This document shows, one piece after another, positions 45,366-54,272 of a stretch of 64,000 nt of DNA. Position 1 is the stretch's first letter. Each line of letters opens with the position of its first letter. The stretch is from Rhodothermus bifroesti (lineage in GTDB: Bacteria; Bacteroidota; Rhodothermia; Rhodothermales; Rhodothermaceae), in NCBI RefSeq assembly GCF_017908595.1, contig NZ_JAGKTL010000002.1, positions 248,001 to 312,000 on the forward strand, given 5' to 3'. Made by a program: the position numbers and the translations under genes. The notes under the pieces are model-generated. The model did not search any database. It worked only from the letters and a program-made list of their open reading frames with translations, and was not told the origin of the DNA.

Positions 45366-46604
45366 ATGCGTATTCTTTTTGTTGCGCAGCGGTATCACCC
45401 TTGTGTCGGCGGGGTAGAAACGCAAACGCGACTGGTGGTGCGCGAGCTGGCCCGGCGAGGTCATGACTTGAAAGTGGTGGCCACTACGTTGCGAGAAGCT
45501 CGGCTGCCGGTGCGGTTGCGGGTGCTCGGCGACAGCTTGCTCCTGCCCGATGGAGCCTCTTACAATGATGAAGGCACACCTGTCCATGTGCTTGCGCCGA
45601 GCCTTTGGGACCGGTTGCGCATGCTACCGATAGCTGTGCGGGCGATGCCGTTTTTGGCGCGCCAATACCACATTTTACGTCGCTTAGGCTATCCATTTTT
45701 TCGGAGCGTTTTTGCTCCGAAGCTGCGTCCCTTTATTGCCTGGGCCGATGTGGTGCACTCGGTGGCAGGCAACTACTTGGGTTGGACGGCGCAGGAGGTG
45801 GCTCGGGCGCTAGGGCGTCCGTTTATCGTGACGCCTTACGTCCATCCGGGGCAATACGGCGATGGTCCCGATGATGCCCGACATTGGCAATTGGCCGATG
45901 CCGTGTTGGCCCTGCTGGAAACCGATCGTAAGGTGCTCATCGAGCGCTTACGCGTGCCGGCTGAAAAGGTGCATCTCTACGGAGTAGTACCTCTGTTGCC
46001 CGAACAAGCCGATGGTGCCGGTTTCCGGGCGCGGCATGGACTAGGCAAAGCGCCGCTTGTGTTGTTTGTGGGCCGCATGAACGACTACAAGGGGGCGCCT
46101 GCGCTGGTGCAGGCAGCATCGCTGGTATGGGAGACCAGGCCAGACGTGCACTTTGTCTTTATTGGGCCTGCCTCAGAAGACGAACGGCGTATTTTTACAG
46201 GCGCTGATGCCCGGCTGCACTATCTAGGCCGCGTGAGCGATCAAGAAAAGGCCGATGCCTACGCTGCCTGTGATGTGTTTTGCATGCCTTCACGGCATGA
46301 AATCTTACCCGCGGTGTACCTCGAAGCCTGGAGCTACGGCAAGCCAGTGGTTGGAGGGCCAGCCCCGGGTTTGTGGGAGTTGATTGAAGGCAACCAAGCG
46401 GGGATCGTGGTAGCACAGCAGCCAGAGGCCATCGCAAAAGGATTATTGCAATTGTTGCAAGCCCCGGATTGGGCTCGGCACTTGGGGGAAAACGGTCGCC
46501 GATTGGTACAGCAGCGGTATACCCGTGAGGCACTGGTGGACACGCTAGAGCAGATTTATAGCGAATTGCTTGTCCGGTTTGCAAGCCCGCAGATCACGCG
46601 CTAA
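45366..46604 (+). CDS. Glycosyltransferase, GT4 family
   Basis: A 412-residue GT-B-fold retaining glycosyltransferase. The N-terminal domain starts MRILFVAQRYHPCVGGVETQ (key GGVE loop). The C-terminal domain has the donor-binding strand VLFVGRMNDYKGAPALVQA and the E-x7-E motif in EILPAVYLEAWSYGKPVVG. Donor and acceptor cannot be told. It follows the sulfotransferase group by 83 bases. No membrane segments are evident, so it probably acts at the inner face of the membrane on a lipid-linked glycan. Confidence 0.9.
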   Translation: MRILFVAQRYHPCVGGVETQTRLVVRELARRGHDLKVVATTLREARLPVRLRVLGDSLLLPDGASYNDEGTPVHVLAPSLWDRLRMLPIAVRAMPFLARQYHILRRLGYPFFRSVFAPKLRPFIAWADVVHSVAGNYLGWTAQEVARALGRPFIVTPYVHPGQYGDGPDDARHWQLADAVLALLETDRKVLIERLRVPAEKVHLYGVVPLLPEQADGAGFRARHGLGKAPLVLFVGRMNDYKGAPALVQAASLVWETRPDVHFVFIGPASEDERRIFTGADARLHYLGRVSDQEKADAYAACDVFCMPSRHEILPAVYLEAWSYGKPVVGGPAPGLWELIEGNQAGIVVAQQPEAIAKGLLQLLQAPDWARHLGENGRRLVQQRYTREALVDTLEQIYSELLVRFASPQITR

Positions 46605-46862
46605 ACCAACAGACGAGGAACGCCACCGCCTATTCCAGCAAGCGTGGGTCGTTTTTGCGGGGGCTATTGGAGATAGCTCGGCGGGCTGACCTAGCCTGGG
46701 TTGGCAGGTATCCCAAAACACAAGGCAGCATTGCGCAAAAAGATACCTGATAAATGCGCCAAAACACCCCATGCGTTGCTGAAAAAGAGCGTGCGCCACA
46801 ACCATGGGAGATGGCTAAACTTTTTCTTGAGCACTGTTAGTTTAGACTGACTGCGGGGTTTT
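46605..46862. other. 258-base gap with no recognised gene
   Basis: The largest gap inside the polysaccharide locus. I see no gene, RNA or terminator in it that I can defend. No match to the sigma-54 pattern with TTGC at the right spacing. A short minus-strand reading frame here overlaps the 3' end of the upstream glycosyltransferase gene and looks like a shadow. It could hold a promoter for the epimerase gene or the remains of a deleted gene. Confidence 0.5.
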
Positions 46863-47801
46863 ATGAAGAAGATACTGATCACGGGTGGGGCAGGCTTTAT
46901 TGGGCGCTGGGTGGTGGCGTACGGTTTGCGCAAAGGGTATCGTGTGGCCGTCTACGACAACCTGCAAGCAGGTTCACTGGACCACCTGATCGAATTTGCG
47001 AACCGGGTCGATTTCTACAAGGCCGATATTCTGGACGCACCTACGCTGGGTGCTGTAATGGCTGAGGTGCGTCCAGAGATCGTTTTTCATCTGGCTGCGC
47101 TCCACTTTATTCCCTACTGTAACGCGCATCCGCAAGAGACGCTGCGCGTCAATGTTGAAGGTACGTACAATGTGCTCGAAGCGGCTGCGCAAAATGGGGT
47201 GCGCACAGCTGTTGTGGCTTCTAGCGGAGCGATTTATCCCAGCGTGGCCGGCCTGATCCCTGAGACCCTCTCGCCGGCACCGGTTGATGTTTACGGACTC
47301 AGCAAGTTGCTTGCCGAGCAGGTAGCTGAGCAATTTGCGCGTACAACCCGCATGGCCTGTATAGCTGCGCGCTTGTTCAACACCTACGGGCCTTTTGAAA
47401 CCAATCCCCATCTGATTCCACACATCATCGCAGCGCTCCAACGAGGACCAGTGGTTGAACTGGGTAATATCCACACCAAGCGCGACTACATTTATGTCGA
47501 AGACGTAGCACGGCTGCTGATTGCGTTAGGGGAGCGGGTAACCGAAGGCTACGAGGTGGTCAATGTGGGTACTGGACAGGAATACTCGGCGGAAGAGATC
47601 GTTCAGACGCTTGCAGAGCTGATGGGGCAAGAGATCGAAGTCCGGATTGATCCTGCCCGAGTGCGTCCGGTAGATAAGCTCCATCAGCAAGCCGATACAA
47701 CGCGCTTACACAAGTTGACCGGGATGCTTCCCACCATAACGTTGCGGGAAGGATTGACGCGGCTGTTGCAGCACGAAGGCTTGCTAGCGCGGGTAGGGTA
47801 G
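46863..47801 (+). CDS. NAD-dependent sugar epimerase/dehydratase (GalE-like)
   Basis: A 312-residue extended SDR enzyme acting on a nucleotide sugar. The NAD loop is ITGGAGFIGRW (about 5-15). The catalytic Ser is in VVASSGAIYP, and YxxxK is YGLSK (about 140-144). RLFNTYGP and GNIHTKRDYIYVEDVA are typical of the UDP-glucose 4-epimerase / dTDP-glucose 4,6-dehydratase group. The exact substrate is unclear. It probably supplies a precursor sugar to the surrounding transferases. Confidence 0.9.
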   Translation: MKKILITGGAGFIGRWVVAYGLRKGYRVAVYDNLQAGSLDHLIEFANRVDFYKADILDAPTLGAVMAEVRPEIVFHLAALHFIPYCNAHPQETLRVNVEGTYNVLEAAAQNGVRTAVVASSGAIYPSVAGLIPETLSPAPVDVYGLSKLLAEQVAEQFARTTRMACIAARLFNTYGPFETNPHLIPHIIAALQRGPVVELGNIHTKRDYIYVEDVARLLIALGERVTEGYEVVNVGTGQEYSAEEIVQTLAELMGQEIEVRIDPARVRPVDKLHQQADTTRLHKLTGMLPTITLREGLTRLLQHEGLLARVG

Positions 47802-47848
47802 CCCTTACTAGGAGAGGGTAGCTTTGGGCGTGGAAAGTGCTGGATTTG

Positions 47849-48868
47849 ATGAAGCGGAAAATAAAAAAAGCGGCGACGCTGATTTGCCTGACGCCGGTGC
47901 GTAATGAAGCCTGGATCTTGGAGCGCTTTCTCCAGTGCGCTTCAACCTGGGCGGATTACATTGTGATCGCTGATCAGCAATCCACCGACAACTCCCGCGA
48001 GATCGCCCGGCGATTCGAGAAGGTGGTTTGGGTCGACAACCCATATCCTGCTTATGACGAAGGCGCGCGGCAGCAGCTATTGATTGAAACTGCGCGCCGC
48101 TTGCCAGCGAGCGGTCGGCGCATTCTTATTGCTTTGGATGCAGACGAGATGTTTTCGGCCAATTGGATGGAAAGCGAAGAGTGGCAACGTCTGCTCACTG
48201 CGCCGCCGGCTACCGTGCTTTACTTTCAATGGGTGAACATTGGTCCAGAGGTATCTTGTGCTTGGGTTGACCCGTCCTACAAACCCTTTGGCTTTGTCGA
48301 TGACGGTTCGCCACATGAAGGACGGCCAATTCATGGCCCACGGGTTCCAGTACCTGCGCATGCCTCAGCGTTGCATTTTAAGGAAATCAAGGTATTGCAT
48401 TACCAGTATGCCGATTGGGAGCGTATGCGCAGCAAGCAGCGCTGGTATCAAGTTTGGGAACGGCTAAACGATCCCAAAAAGCGTCCGGTGACCCTTTTCC
48501 GCCAGTATCATCACATGGAGGCAGCCATCCGGCAAGCTGGGCCAGTGCGGCCAGAGTGGCTGGCAGGCTACGAAGCCCTAGGCATCGACATGCGGTCAGT
48601 TCAGCGGCAAAACGCTTATTACTGGGATGATGAGGTCTTGCAGTGGCTGGTGCAATACGGTCCAGAGCGTTTTCGGAAACTAAACATCTGGGATCAGGAC
48701 TGGGCGGCTCTGGCTGCGCAGAGAGGGTTTTCCCTTAATGGCCAGCTTCGCGATCCCCGTACCCCTTTGGAGAAAGCAGTGCACGCTTGGCTAAAGGCAA
48801 CGCAGGGGAAGAGTCATAGGCTGCACATTCGAGCAGTGCAAAAACTTCTTCAACTGCTGGGATGGTAG
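47849..48868 (+). CDS. Glycosyltransferase, GT2-like
   Basis: A 339-residue protein with a GT-A-type fold start: LICLTPVRNEAWILERFLQC, then the nucleotide-binding DYIVIADQQSTDNSREIAR, then ALDADEMFS, in which DAD is the DxD metal motif (about 101-103). The C-terminal half (WERMRSKQRWYQVWERLN onward) is not a domain I recognise. ATG 47849 is preferred over a GTG 12 bases earlier. Its last 7 bases overlap the next sulfotransferase gene. Confidence 0.82.
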   Translation: MKRKIKKAATLICLTPVRNEAWILERFLQCASTWADYIVIADQQSTDNSREIARRFEKVVWVDNPYPAYDEGARQQLLIETARRLPASGRRILIALDADEMFSANWMESEEWQRLLTAPPATVLYFQWVNIGPEVSCAWVDPSYKPFGFVDDGSPHEGRPIHGPRVPVPAHASALHFKEIKVLHYQYADWERMRSKQRWYQVWERLNDPKKRPVTLFRQYHHMEAAIRQAGPVRPEWLAGYEALGIDMRSVQRQNAYYWDDEVLQWLVQYGPERFRKLNIWDQDWAALAAQRGFSLNGQLRDPRTPLEKAVHAWLKATQGKSHRLHIRAVQKLLQLLGW

Positions 48869-49644
48869 CCTTTGGGTCGACATATGGCCAGATGTCGCTG
48901 TCGGCGTTAGGCCGCAAAGATGTGTTATACTTTTTTGTCCATGTGCAAAAAACGGCCGGTACGTCCTTTCTGCAGCGTGCGGTTTATTCCAATTTTGCAC
49001 CCGAGGAAATTTGCTCGGGAGTGCGCATACGCACTTTTCGAAAAGCGCTTAAGCCTTCACACCGTTTTGCCCATGGCCATGTGGCTTATGGGCTGCATTG
49101 GCTAACGCGACGCCCAGTAGTCTACCTGACATTTTTGCGGCATCCGGTTGATCGGGCTATTTCGCATTACTATTTCATTCGGCAGTGTGACCCGCGTCTT
49201 TGCCGGCATGATCGCTATGAGGCAGCTACGTTAATGGATTTAGTGACCTTTTATCGGCAGCCGCAATTTCGTAACGAGATGACCATGATGCTTGCCGGCA
49301 TTTTCTGGCATAAGCTGCAAGCTTACCTAGCGCATCCTGCTTTTGGGCAGCGGGCACTTCGCCAGGCTTGCTTTAATCTGCGTCATCGTTTTGCCTGCTT
49401 TGGGCTGCAAGAGCGCTTTGAAGATTCCTTGCAGCTTTTTGCGCACACGCTAGGATGGCGCATGCTGCCCCAGGATGTGCGACTTAAGCAAACGCGGGCG
49501 CGGCCGAAGCTTGAAGAAGTGCCTTTTGCGCTTTATCAGGAGTTGGCCAGGCTAAACGACCTGGATATGGTGCTGTATCGTTATGCCTGTCGGTTTTTTG
49601 CCGAGCGTATGCGGCAACGGATTCCCCTAACCTTTACGTCATGA
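48862..49644 (+). CDS. Sulfotransferase, Sulfotransfer_2 (HS2ST-like) family
   Basis: A 260-residue sulfotransferase of a different subfamily from the earlier four. The PAPS loop [18 protein letters not shown] (about 24-41) has the HxxKTAGTS pattern of the heparan/chondroitin 2-O- and Golgi-type group. The 3'-phosphate segment is [16 protein letters not shown] (about 90-105). It overlaps the GT2-like gene by 7 bases and the following epimerase gene by 4, so the three are translationally coupled. The first ten residues may be replaced by the ATG at 48892. Confidence 0.87.
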   Translation: MVAFGSTYGQMSLSALGRKDVLYFFVHVQKTAGTSFLQRAVYSNFAPEEICSGVRIRTFRKALKPSHRFAHGHVAYGLHWLTRRPVVYLTFLRHPVDRAISHYYFIRQCDPRLCRHDRYEAATLMDLVTFYRQPQFRNEMTMMLAGIFWHKLQAYLAHPAFGQRALRQACFNLRHRFACFGLQERFEDSLQLFAHTLGWRMLPQDVRLKQTRARPKLEEVPFALYQELARLNDLDMVLYRYACRFFAERMRQRIPLTFTS

Positions 49645-50720
49645 AAGCTATGCGTAAGCTGCTTGTTACAGGTTCATCTGGCCTCATTGGTTCAGAGGTG
49701 GCCACGTATTTTGCACATCGAGGTTGGGAGGTGCATGGGGTAGACAACAACCTGAGGGCTTTCTTTTTTGGGCCGGAGGGAGACACGCGCTGGAACCAGC
49801 GACGGCTTGAGGCGACACTCCCGCGCTTTACCCATCACGAACTGGACATTCGAGATCGCCAGGGTGTGCTTGAGCTCCTCGAGACGCTGCGGCCCGACGC
49901 CATCGTGCACACGGCTGCCCAACCTTCGCACGACAAAGCTGCGCAGATTCCCTTTGAGGATTTTGATGTAAACGCTGTAGGTACACTTAACCTGCTGGAG
50001 GCCACGCGGCGCTACGCGCCTGAGGCGGTCTTTGTGCACCTATCGACCAACAAGGTCTACGGCGACGCGCCAAACGAACTGCCCCTTGTGGAGCTGGAAA
50101 AACGCTGGGACTATGCCGATCCAGCCTACTATAATGGCATTCCTGAGACTTTCCGGATTGACCAGTCGAAACATTCGATTTTTGGGGCATCAAAGGTGGC
50201 GGCCGACATTATGGTCCAGGAGTATGGGCGCTACTTTGGCCTAAAGACCTGCTGCTTGCGGGGCGGCTGCCTGACCGGTCCGAACCACTCGGGGGTAGAG
50301 CTCCATGGCTTTTTAAGCTTCCTGATCAAGTGTAACGTGACCGGTCGTAAGTACACGATCTATGGCTACAAGGGCAAGCAGGTGCGGGACAACATCCATT
50401 CCTACGACGTCGCTCGTTTTATCGAGTGTTTTATTGAAGCACCCCGGGTGGCAGAAGTATACAACTTGGGTGGAGGGCGAGGAAATAGCTGTTCGATTCT
50501 GGAGGCTTTTGAAATGATCGAGGCTATCTCAGGGCGAAAAATGATCTACGACTACGTCGACAAACCACGTGAGGGAGACCATATTTGCTATATTTCAGAC
50601 CTAACGAAGATGAAGACGCACTATCCCGAGTGGGATATTACCAAGACCCTCCCAGAAATTTTTGAGGAAATCTATCGCGGATGGATCGCGCGCGAAAAAA
50701 TGCACCGCAAGGTAGCCTGA
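49641..50720 (+). CDS. NAD-dependent epimerase, CDP-paratose/tyvelose 2-epimerase-like
   Basis: A 359-residue extended SDR enzyme. The cofactor loop is [13 protein letters not shown] (about 9-21). The active-site Thr/Ser strand [14 protein letters not shown] is a hallmark of CDP-paratose 2-epimerases, and SIFGASK supplies YxxxK-like residues (the expected Tyr is replaced by Phe here, which is unusual). [26 protein letters not shown] follows. Alternative: another nucleotide-sugar 2- or 4-epimerase. It overlaps the upstream gene by 4 bases and the downstream one by 40. Confidence 0.85.
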   Translation: MKAMRKLLVTGSSGLIGSEVATYFAHRGWEVHGVDNNLRAFFFGPEGDTRWNQRRLEATLPRFTHHELDIRDRQGVLELLETLRPDAIVHTAAQPSHDKAAQIPFEDFDVNAVGTLNLLEATRRYAPEAVFVHLSTNKVYGDAPNELPLVELEKRWDYADPAYYNGIPETFRIDQSKHSIFGASKVAADIMVQEYGRYFGLKTCCLRGGCLTGPNHSGVELHGFLSFLIKCNVTGRKYTIYGYKGKQVRDNIHSYDVARFIECFIEAPRVAEVYNLGGGRGNSCSILEAFEMIEAISGRKMIYDYVDKPREGDHICYISDLTKMKTHYPEWDITKTLPEIFEEIYRGWIAREKMHRKVA

Positions 50721-51865
50721 TTGTCTTTGTACAACCGTTTGGGTTACGGGATAGCAGTGGTGGGGGGCGCATTCTGCGGGCTTTACTTGAAAAGGCGCCG
50801 GTACCGTTTTTGAGCATTTGCACCAGTGTGCGGCCACCGGCGCCGCCACCTTTTGGGCAAGAGGTGCATGTGCCCCCGCGCCCTTTCTTTAGACGTCTTG
50901 AAGCCACCCGATTTGCGCGCTATTTGCATTGGGTGGCCGAGTGGCGTCGCGCGGTCTTCGAGCAAGCCTTAGAGCGCGTCATTTTAGAGGCCGGAGCAAC
51001 GGCAATTCATGCCATTCCCCATGGTGCAGATTTCTGGTATGCGTATCAGATCGCTGAGCGGCATGGCTTACCTTATGTGCTGAACGTGCATGATGACCTG
51101 CGTTATAACCTAGCGGGGCACCCCAAGCTCCATTTTTTGATGGAACGGCTCTCCTACGTTTGGCAGCGTGCTACAGCCCGTATTGTGATCTCAGAGGCCA
51201 TGGGCGAAGCCTATAGTCAATGGTTTGGGCGTCTGCCTTATGAGGTCATTACCGACGGGCTGCCCGACGCGCTACCTGAAGGTCCACGGCCGCACCCAGA
51301 AAATCGGGCTGTGGTTTACTTTATGGGTGCTTTGCATCTCTCTTATCATGCTAATTTTCGGGTGTTAGCTAAAGCCCTCGACCAGTTGCAGGCACGCCGG
51401 CCCGGTTGGCAGATTGCATTGGTTACGCGGGGTAGTCGTTTGCCTGCCTATCCGCGGCGCGTCCAAACCCAGGAGTTGCCTTATGCGCCGGAGGCTGAAG
51501 TGGCTCGCGATTTGGATCGTGTGGATTTGCTCTATCTACCGTTGCCCTTTGGCGAGCAGTATGCGCCGTTTACACGCTATAGCCTATCGACCAAACTGGT
51601 GACGTATTTGGGAAGCGGCTTGCCTATCCTGTATCATGGGCCGGCCGATGCGGCAGTGGCGCGGTTGCTTTCGCGTTACGAAGCGGCGGTTCAGGTGCAC
51701 AGCTTGGAGGCAGCACGCCTTGAGCAGGCTATTGAGCAAGCACTACAAGAACGTGCGCGCCTTGTCGAAGGCGCACTTCGCTTAGCCCGTGAGCGGTTCC
51801 TCCTTTCGGACCAACGGGAACGGTTTTGGCAGCTGTTACTCAGTGTTGAGCGCGTCTGGGCATAG
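50681..51865 (+). CDS. Glycosyltransferase, GT-B type (GT4-like)
   Basis: A 394-residue protein. The N-terminal domain carries [11 protein letters not shown] and [13 protein letters not shown]. The C-terminal domain has [19 protein letters not shown] and the C-terminal motif region around [17 protein letters not shown]. The E-x7-E motif is weak, so the assignment is to the fold rather than to a subfamily. Its start overlaps the preceding epimerase by 40 bases; an internal start cannot be excluded because the first ~20 residues are polar. Confidence 0.75.
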   Translation: MDRARKNAPQGSLIVFVQPFGLRDSSGGGRILRALLEKAPVPFLSICTSVRPPAPPPFGQEVHVPPRPFFRRLEATRFARYLHWVAEWRRAVFEQALERVILEAGATAIHAIPHGADFWYAYQIAERHGLPYVLNVHDDLRYNLAGHPKLHFLMERLSYVWQRATARIVISEAMGEAYSQWFGRLPYEVITDGLPDALPEGPRPHPENRAVVYFMGALHLSYHANFRVLAKALDQLQARRPGWQIALVTRGSRLPAYPRRVQTQELPYAPEAEVARDLDRVDLLYLPLPFGEQYAPFTRYSLSTKLVTYLGSGLPILYHGPADAAVARLLSRYEAAVQVHSLEAARLEQAIEQALQERARLVEGALRLARERFLLSDQRERFWQLLLSVERVWA

Positions 51866-51869
51866 TCCT

Positions 51870-53021
51870 ATGCGTGTCGATTTGCTTTTTCCGGTACTTC
51901 CTCCTCGTTTAGATGGTATCGGCGATCATACAGCACGTTTGGCTGCTGCGCTGGCAGCTGAAGGTGTAACAGTTCGCGTGTTGACCGCACAGCCGGAGTG
52001 GATACCTATCCCTGGGGTAGAGGTGGTTCGGGCTTTTGCCTATCCGCCTCGACGGGGCATCAGGGAGCTCGTAAAGACCGTGGTGAGCGAACCTCCCGAT
52101 TGGCTTGTGGTGCAGTTTAACCAGTTTAGCTATGGGCGCTGGGGGCTTAATCCTTTTCTGCCGAGGGTGCTTCGGATATTGCAGCGGCAGTGCCCTGCGC
52201 TACGCTTAGCCGTGATGTTTCACGAAGACTTTGTGCCGCCTACAAACTGGAAGAATCGCATTTTTCGTGTTTGGCAGCTCCCTCAATTTTGGGCACTAGG
52301 AAGACTGGCCGACGTCGTTGCTTTTTCGATTCAACCCTGGGTAGAGGCTTATCGCTTTTGGTTTCCCAAGGCCTATGTGGTACACTGGCCGGTAGGGTCG
52401 AATATCTCTCATGTCGGCTTTAGCCGTGAGGAAGCCCGCAAAAGGTTAGGCATTGCTCCGGAAGTGTTTGTGGTTGGCCTGTTTGGCACGCTGCACGTTG
52501 CCCGACTGATTGACTACGTTGCAGCCGCGTTGCAGCAGCTCAAAACGCTACCCGTGCCTGTGGAGCTGCTCTACGTAGGTCCGCACGGGGCAATGCTTCA
52601 GGAGCGGATGCAAGGGGTATTGCTACGTGATGCCGGTGCTTTGCCAGAGGAGGACGTTTCCTGCCATTTGTCTGCAATGGACCTGTTACTGGCGCCGTTT
52701 ATCGATGGGGCTTCAACGCGGCGCAGTTCGCTGATTGCTGGATTGCAGCATGGGCTGACCGTAGTGAGCACCGATGGGCCCTTGACCGACCCTATGCTGC
52801 GCGCTGTGCATGGCAAGGCCCTTTGGCTGACACCGGTGGGTGATCGTGCCACCTTTGCTCGGGCAGTGCTCGAGCTAGCGCAGCAGCCGGCCTTACGCGA
52901 GGCATTGGGCAAAGAAGCCCGCGCGTTTTACGCTACGCATCTGGACTGGCCTCGTTTAGCCCGTCGCGTGCTCAAAACTCTGAGCGTAGCTGCACGGCTT
53001 GCTCATCAGGTGGCTTCATGA
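51870..53021 (+). CDS. Glycosyltransferase, GT4-like
   Basis: A 383-residue GT-B-type enzyme. The N-terminus MRVDLLFPVLPPRLDGIGDHTARLA (key GIGDHT acceptor loop) is typical of GT4. The C-terminal domain starts FVVGLFGTLHVARLIDYV and has the donor-site region MDLLLAPFIDGASTRRSSL. ATG 51870 is 5 bases past the upstream stop. The donor sugar is unknown. Its end overlaps the next gene by 4 bases. Confidence 0.8.
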   Translation: MRVDLLFPVLPPRLDGIGDHTARLAAALAAEGVTVRVLTAQPEWIPIPGVEVVRAFAYPPRRGIRELVKTVVSEPPDWLVVQFNQFSYGRWGLNPFLPRVLRILQRQCPALRLAVMFHEDFVPPTNWKNRIFRVWQLPQFWALGRLADVVAFSIQPWVEAYRFWFPKAYVVHWPVGSNISHVGFSREEARKRLGIAPEVFVVGLFGTLHVARLIDYVAAALQQLKTLPVPVELLYVGPHGAMLQERMQGVLLRDAGALPEEDVSCHLSAMDLLLAPFIDGASTRRSSLIAGLQHGLTVVSTDGPLTDPMLRAVHGKALWLTPVGDRATFARAVLELAQQPALREALGKEARAFYATHLDWPRLARRVLKTLSVAARLAHQVAS

Positions 53022-54157
53022 AGGTCGCGATTCTCATGCCGTTGGCTGAGCAGCGCGGGGGTGCTGAGCAGCTATTGCGGCTATTTCTTCGGCATGCCCC
53101 AGGAACTCCGGATAGGTGGCCCCTTGTGTTTTTTGAAGAGGGGTCCCTTGTAGAAGAAGCTCGGGCGCAGGGATATCCGGTACAGGTACTCTGGGCCGGA
53201 CGGTTGCGGCAGCCCGTTCGGTATTGGCAAACGGTCAGAGCGCTTGCCCGGATGTTTCGGCAGGAAGGAATTACCTTGGTGTTGAGTTGGATGAGCAAGG
53301 CCCATCTCTACGGAGGTATAGCCGCCCGACTGGCTGGGATTCCAGCGCTATGGTTTCAGCATGGCATACCGACGCTGGATTCTTGGATGGACCGGTGGAT
53401 TACACGGGTGCCGGCTGTTGGCGTGCTGGCCTGCTCGCAAGCAGCTGCTGAGGCGCAACAGCAGCTGCGTCCGGTGCGGCAAACAGCCGTCGTGTATCCT
53501 GCGGCTGATCTGACAGCGTTTGATCCTGATCGGCTGCCTGCACCAACCGAAGCGCGAAGGCAGCTCGGGCTACCTGAAAAGGGGCCCCTAATCGGTATGG
53601 TTGGGCGCCTGCAGCGTTGGAAAGGTATGCATACGCTTGTTCAGGCCATGCCACGTATCCTGGAAAAGCACCCCGAAGCCCGGGCCTTGATTGTCGGTGG
53701 GCGCCATGATTTGGAGCCGGATTACGAATCCTGGCTGCGCACCTTGATTGTCCAGCTTGGCTTGTCAGATCGGGTTTGGCTAGCAGGATTCCAGGCGAAC
53801 GTTCCCCTTTGGATGCAGGCAATGGATGTGGTAGTACACGCCTCAGACCGGGAGCCCTTTGGCTTGGTTGTGGTCGAAGCCATGGCGCTGGGCAAGCCTG
53901 TTGTGGCCGGGGCAGAAGGGGGACCCCGTGAGATCCTTACTGAAGGTATAGATGGTTTGCTGGCCCCTTATGGGGATGCTGAAGCATTGGCCCGTCAGGT
54001 GTTGCGCTACTTGGACGATCCAGTGTTTGCCCAAAAAGTGGGGGAAGCCGCCCGTCGTCGTGCGCGTGATTTTGGTCCAGAGGCTTTTGCACAGCGGCTC
54101 GCGCAAGTCCTCTATGCATTTATCCCGCGGATTGCGCCGAAAGCGCATACGGTATAG
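53018..54157 (+). CDS. Glycosyltransferase, GT4 family
   Basis: A 379-residue retaining glycosyltransferase. The acceptor loop is RGGAEQLLRLFL (about 10-21). The donor domain begins PLIGMVGRLQRWKGMHTLVQAM, with ALIVGGRHD and the E-x7-E motif in EPFGLVVVEAMALGKPVVAG. A strong GT4 match. It ends a run of overlapping genes; a 115-base gap follows that contains a second possible sigma-54 site. Confidence 0.93.
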   Translation: MKVAILMPLAEQRGGAEQLLRLFLRHAPGTPDRWPLVFFEEGSLVEEARAQGYPVQVLWAGRLRQPVRYWQTVRALARMFRQEGITLVLSWMSKAHLYGGIAARLAGIPALWFQHGIPTLDSWMDRWITRVPAVGVLACSQAAAEAQQQLRPVRQTAVVYPAADLTAFDPDRLPAPTEARRQLGLPEKGPLIGMVGRLQRWKGMHTLVQAMPRILEKHPEARALIVGGRHDLEPDYESWLRTLIVQLGLSDRVWLAGFQANVPLWMQAMDVVVHASDREPFGLVVVEAMALGKPVVAGAEGGPREILTEGIDGLLAPYGDAEALARQVLRYLDDPVFAQKVGEAARRRARDFGPEAFAQRLAQVLYAFIPRIAPKAHTV

Positions 54158-54186
54158 CAGATAAAGCGAGAACCCTCAAGGTGCTC

Positions 54187-54202
54187 TGGATGATGCATTG
54201 CA
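54187..54202 (+). promoter_or_regulatory. Weaker candidate sigma-54 site before the polymerase gene
   Basis: TGGATGATGCATTGCA has the required GG at -24 and GC at -12 with 10 bases between, and a full TTGCA. The -24 half is TGGATG rather than TGGCAC. It is 71 bases before the ATG at 54273, in a rare gap of this locus. Confidence 0.4.
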
Positions 54203-54272
54203 GCGCTAAGTGCTGCATCTTGTAAGCTGCCATAAGGCTGCTTAGCAGGGTATAACTACAGGTCCAAAACAG

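Noticed and set aside
46545-46805. Minus-strand 86-residue reading frame in the 258-base gap
   Set aside because: Overlaps the 3' end of a glycosyltransferase gene on the other strand and has no recognisable motif.
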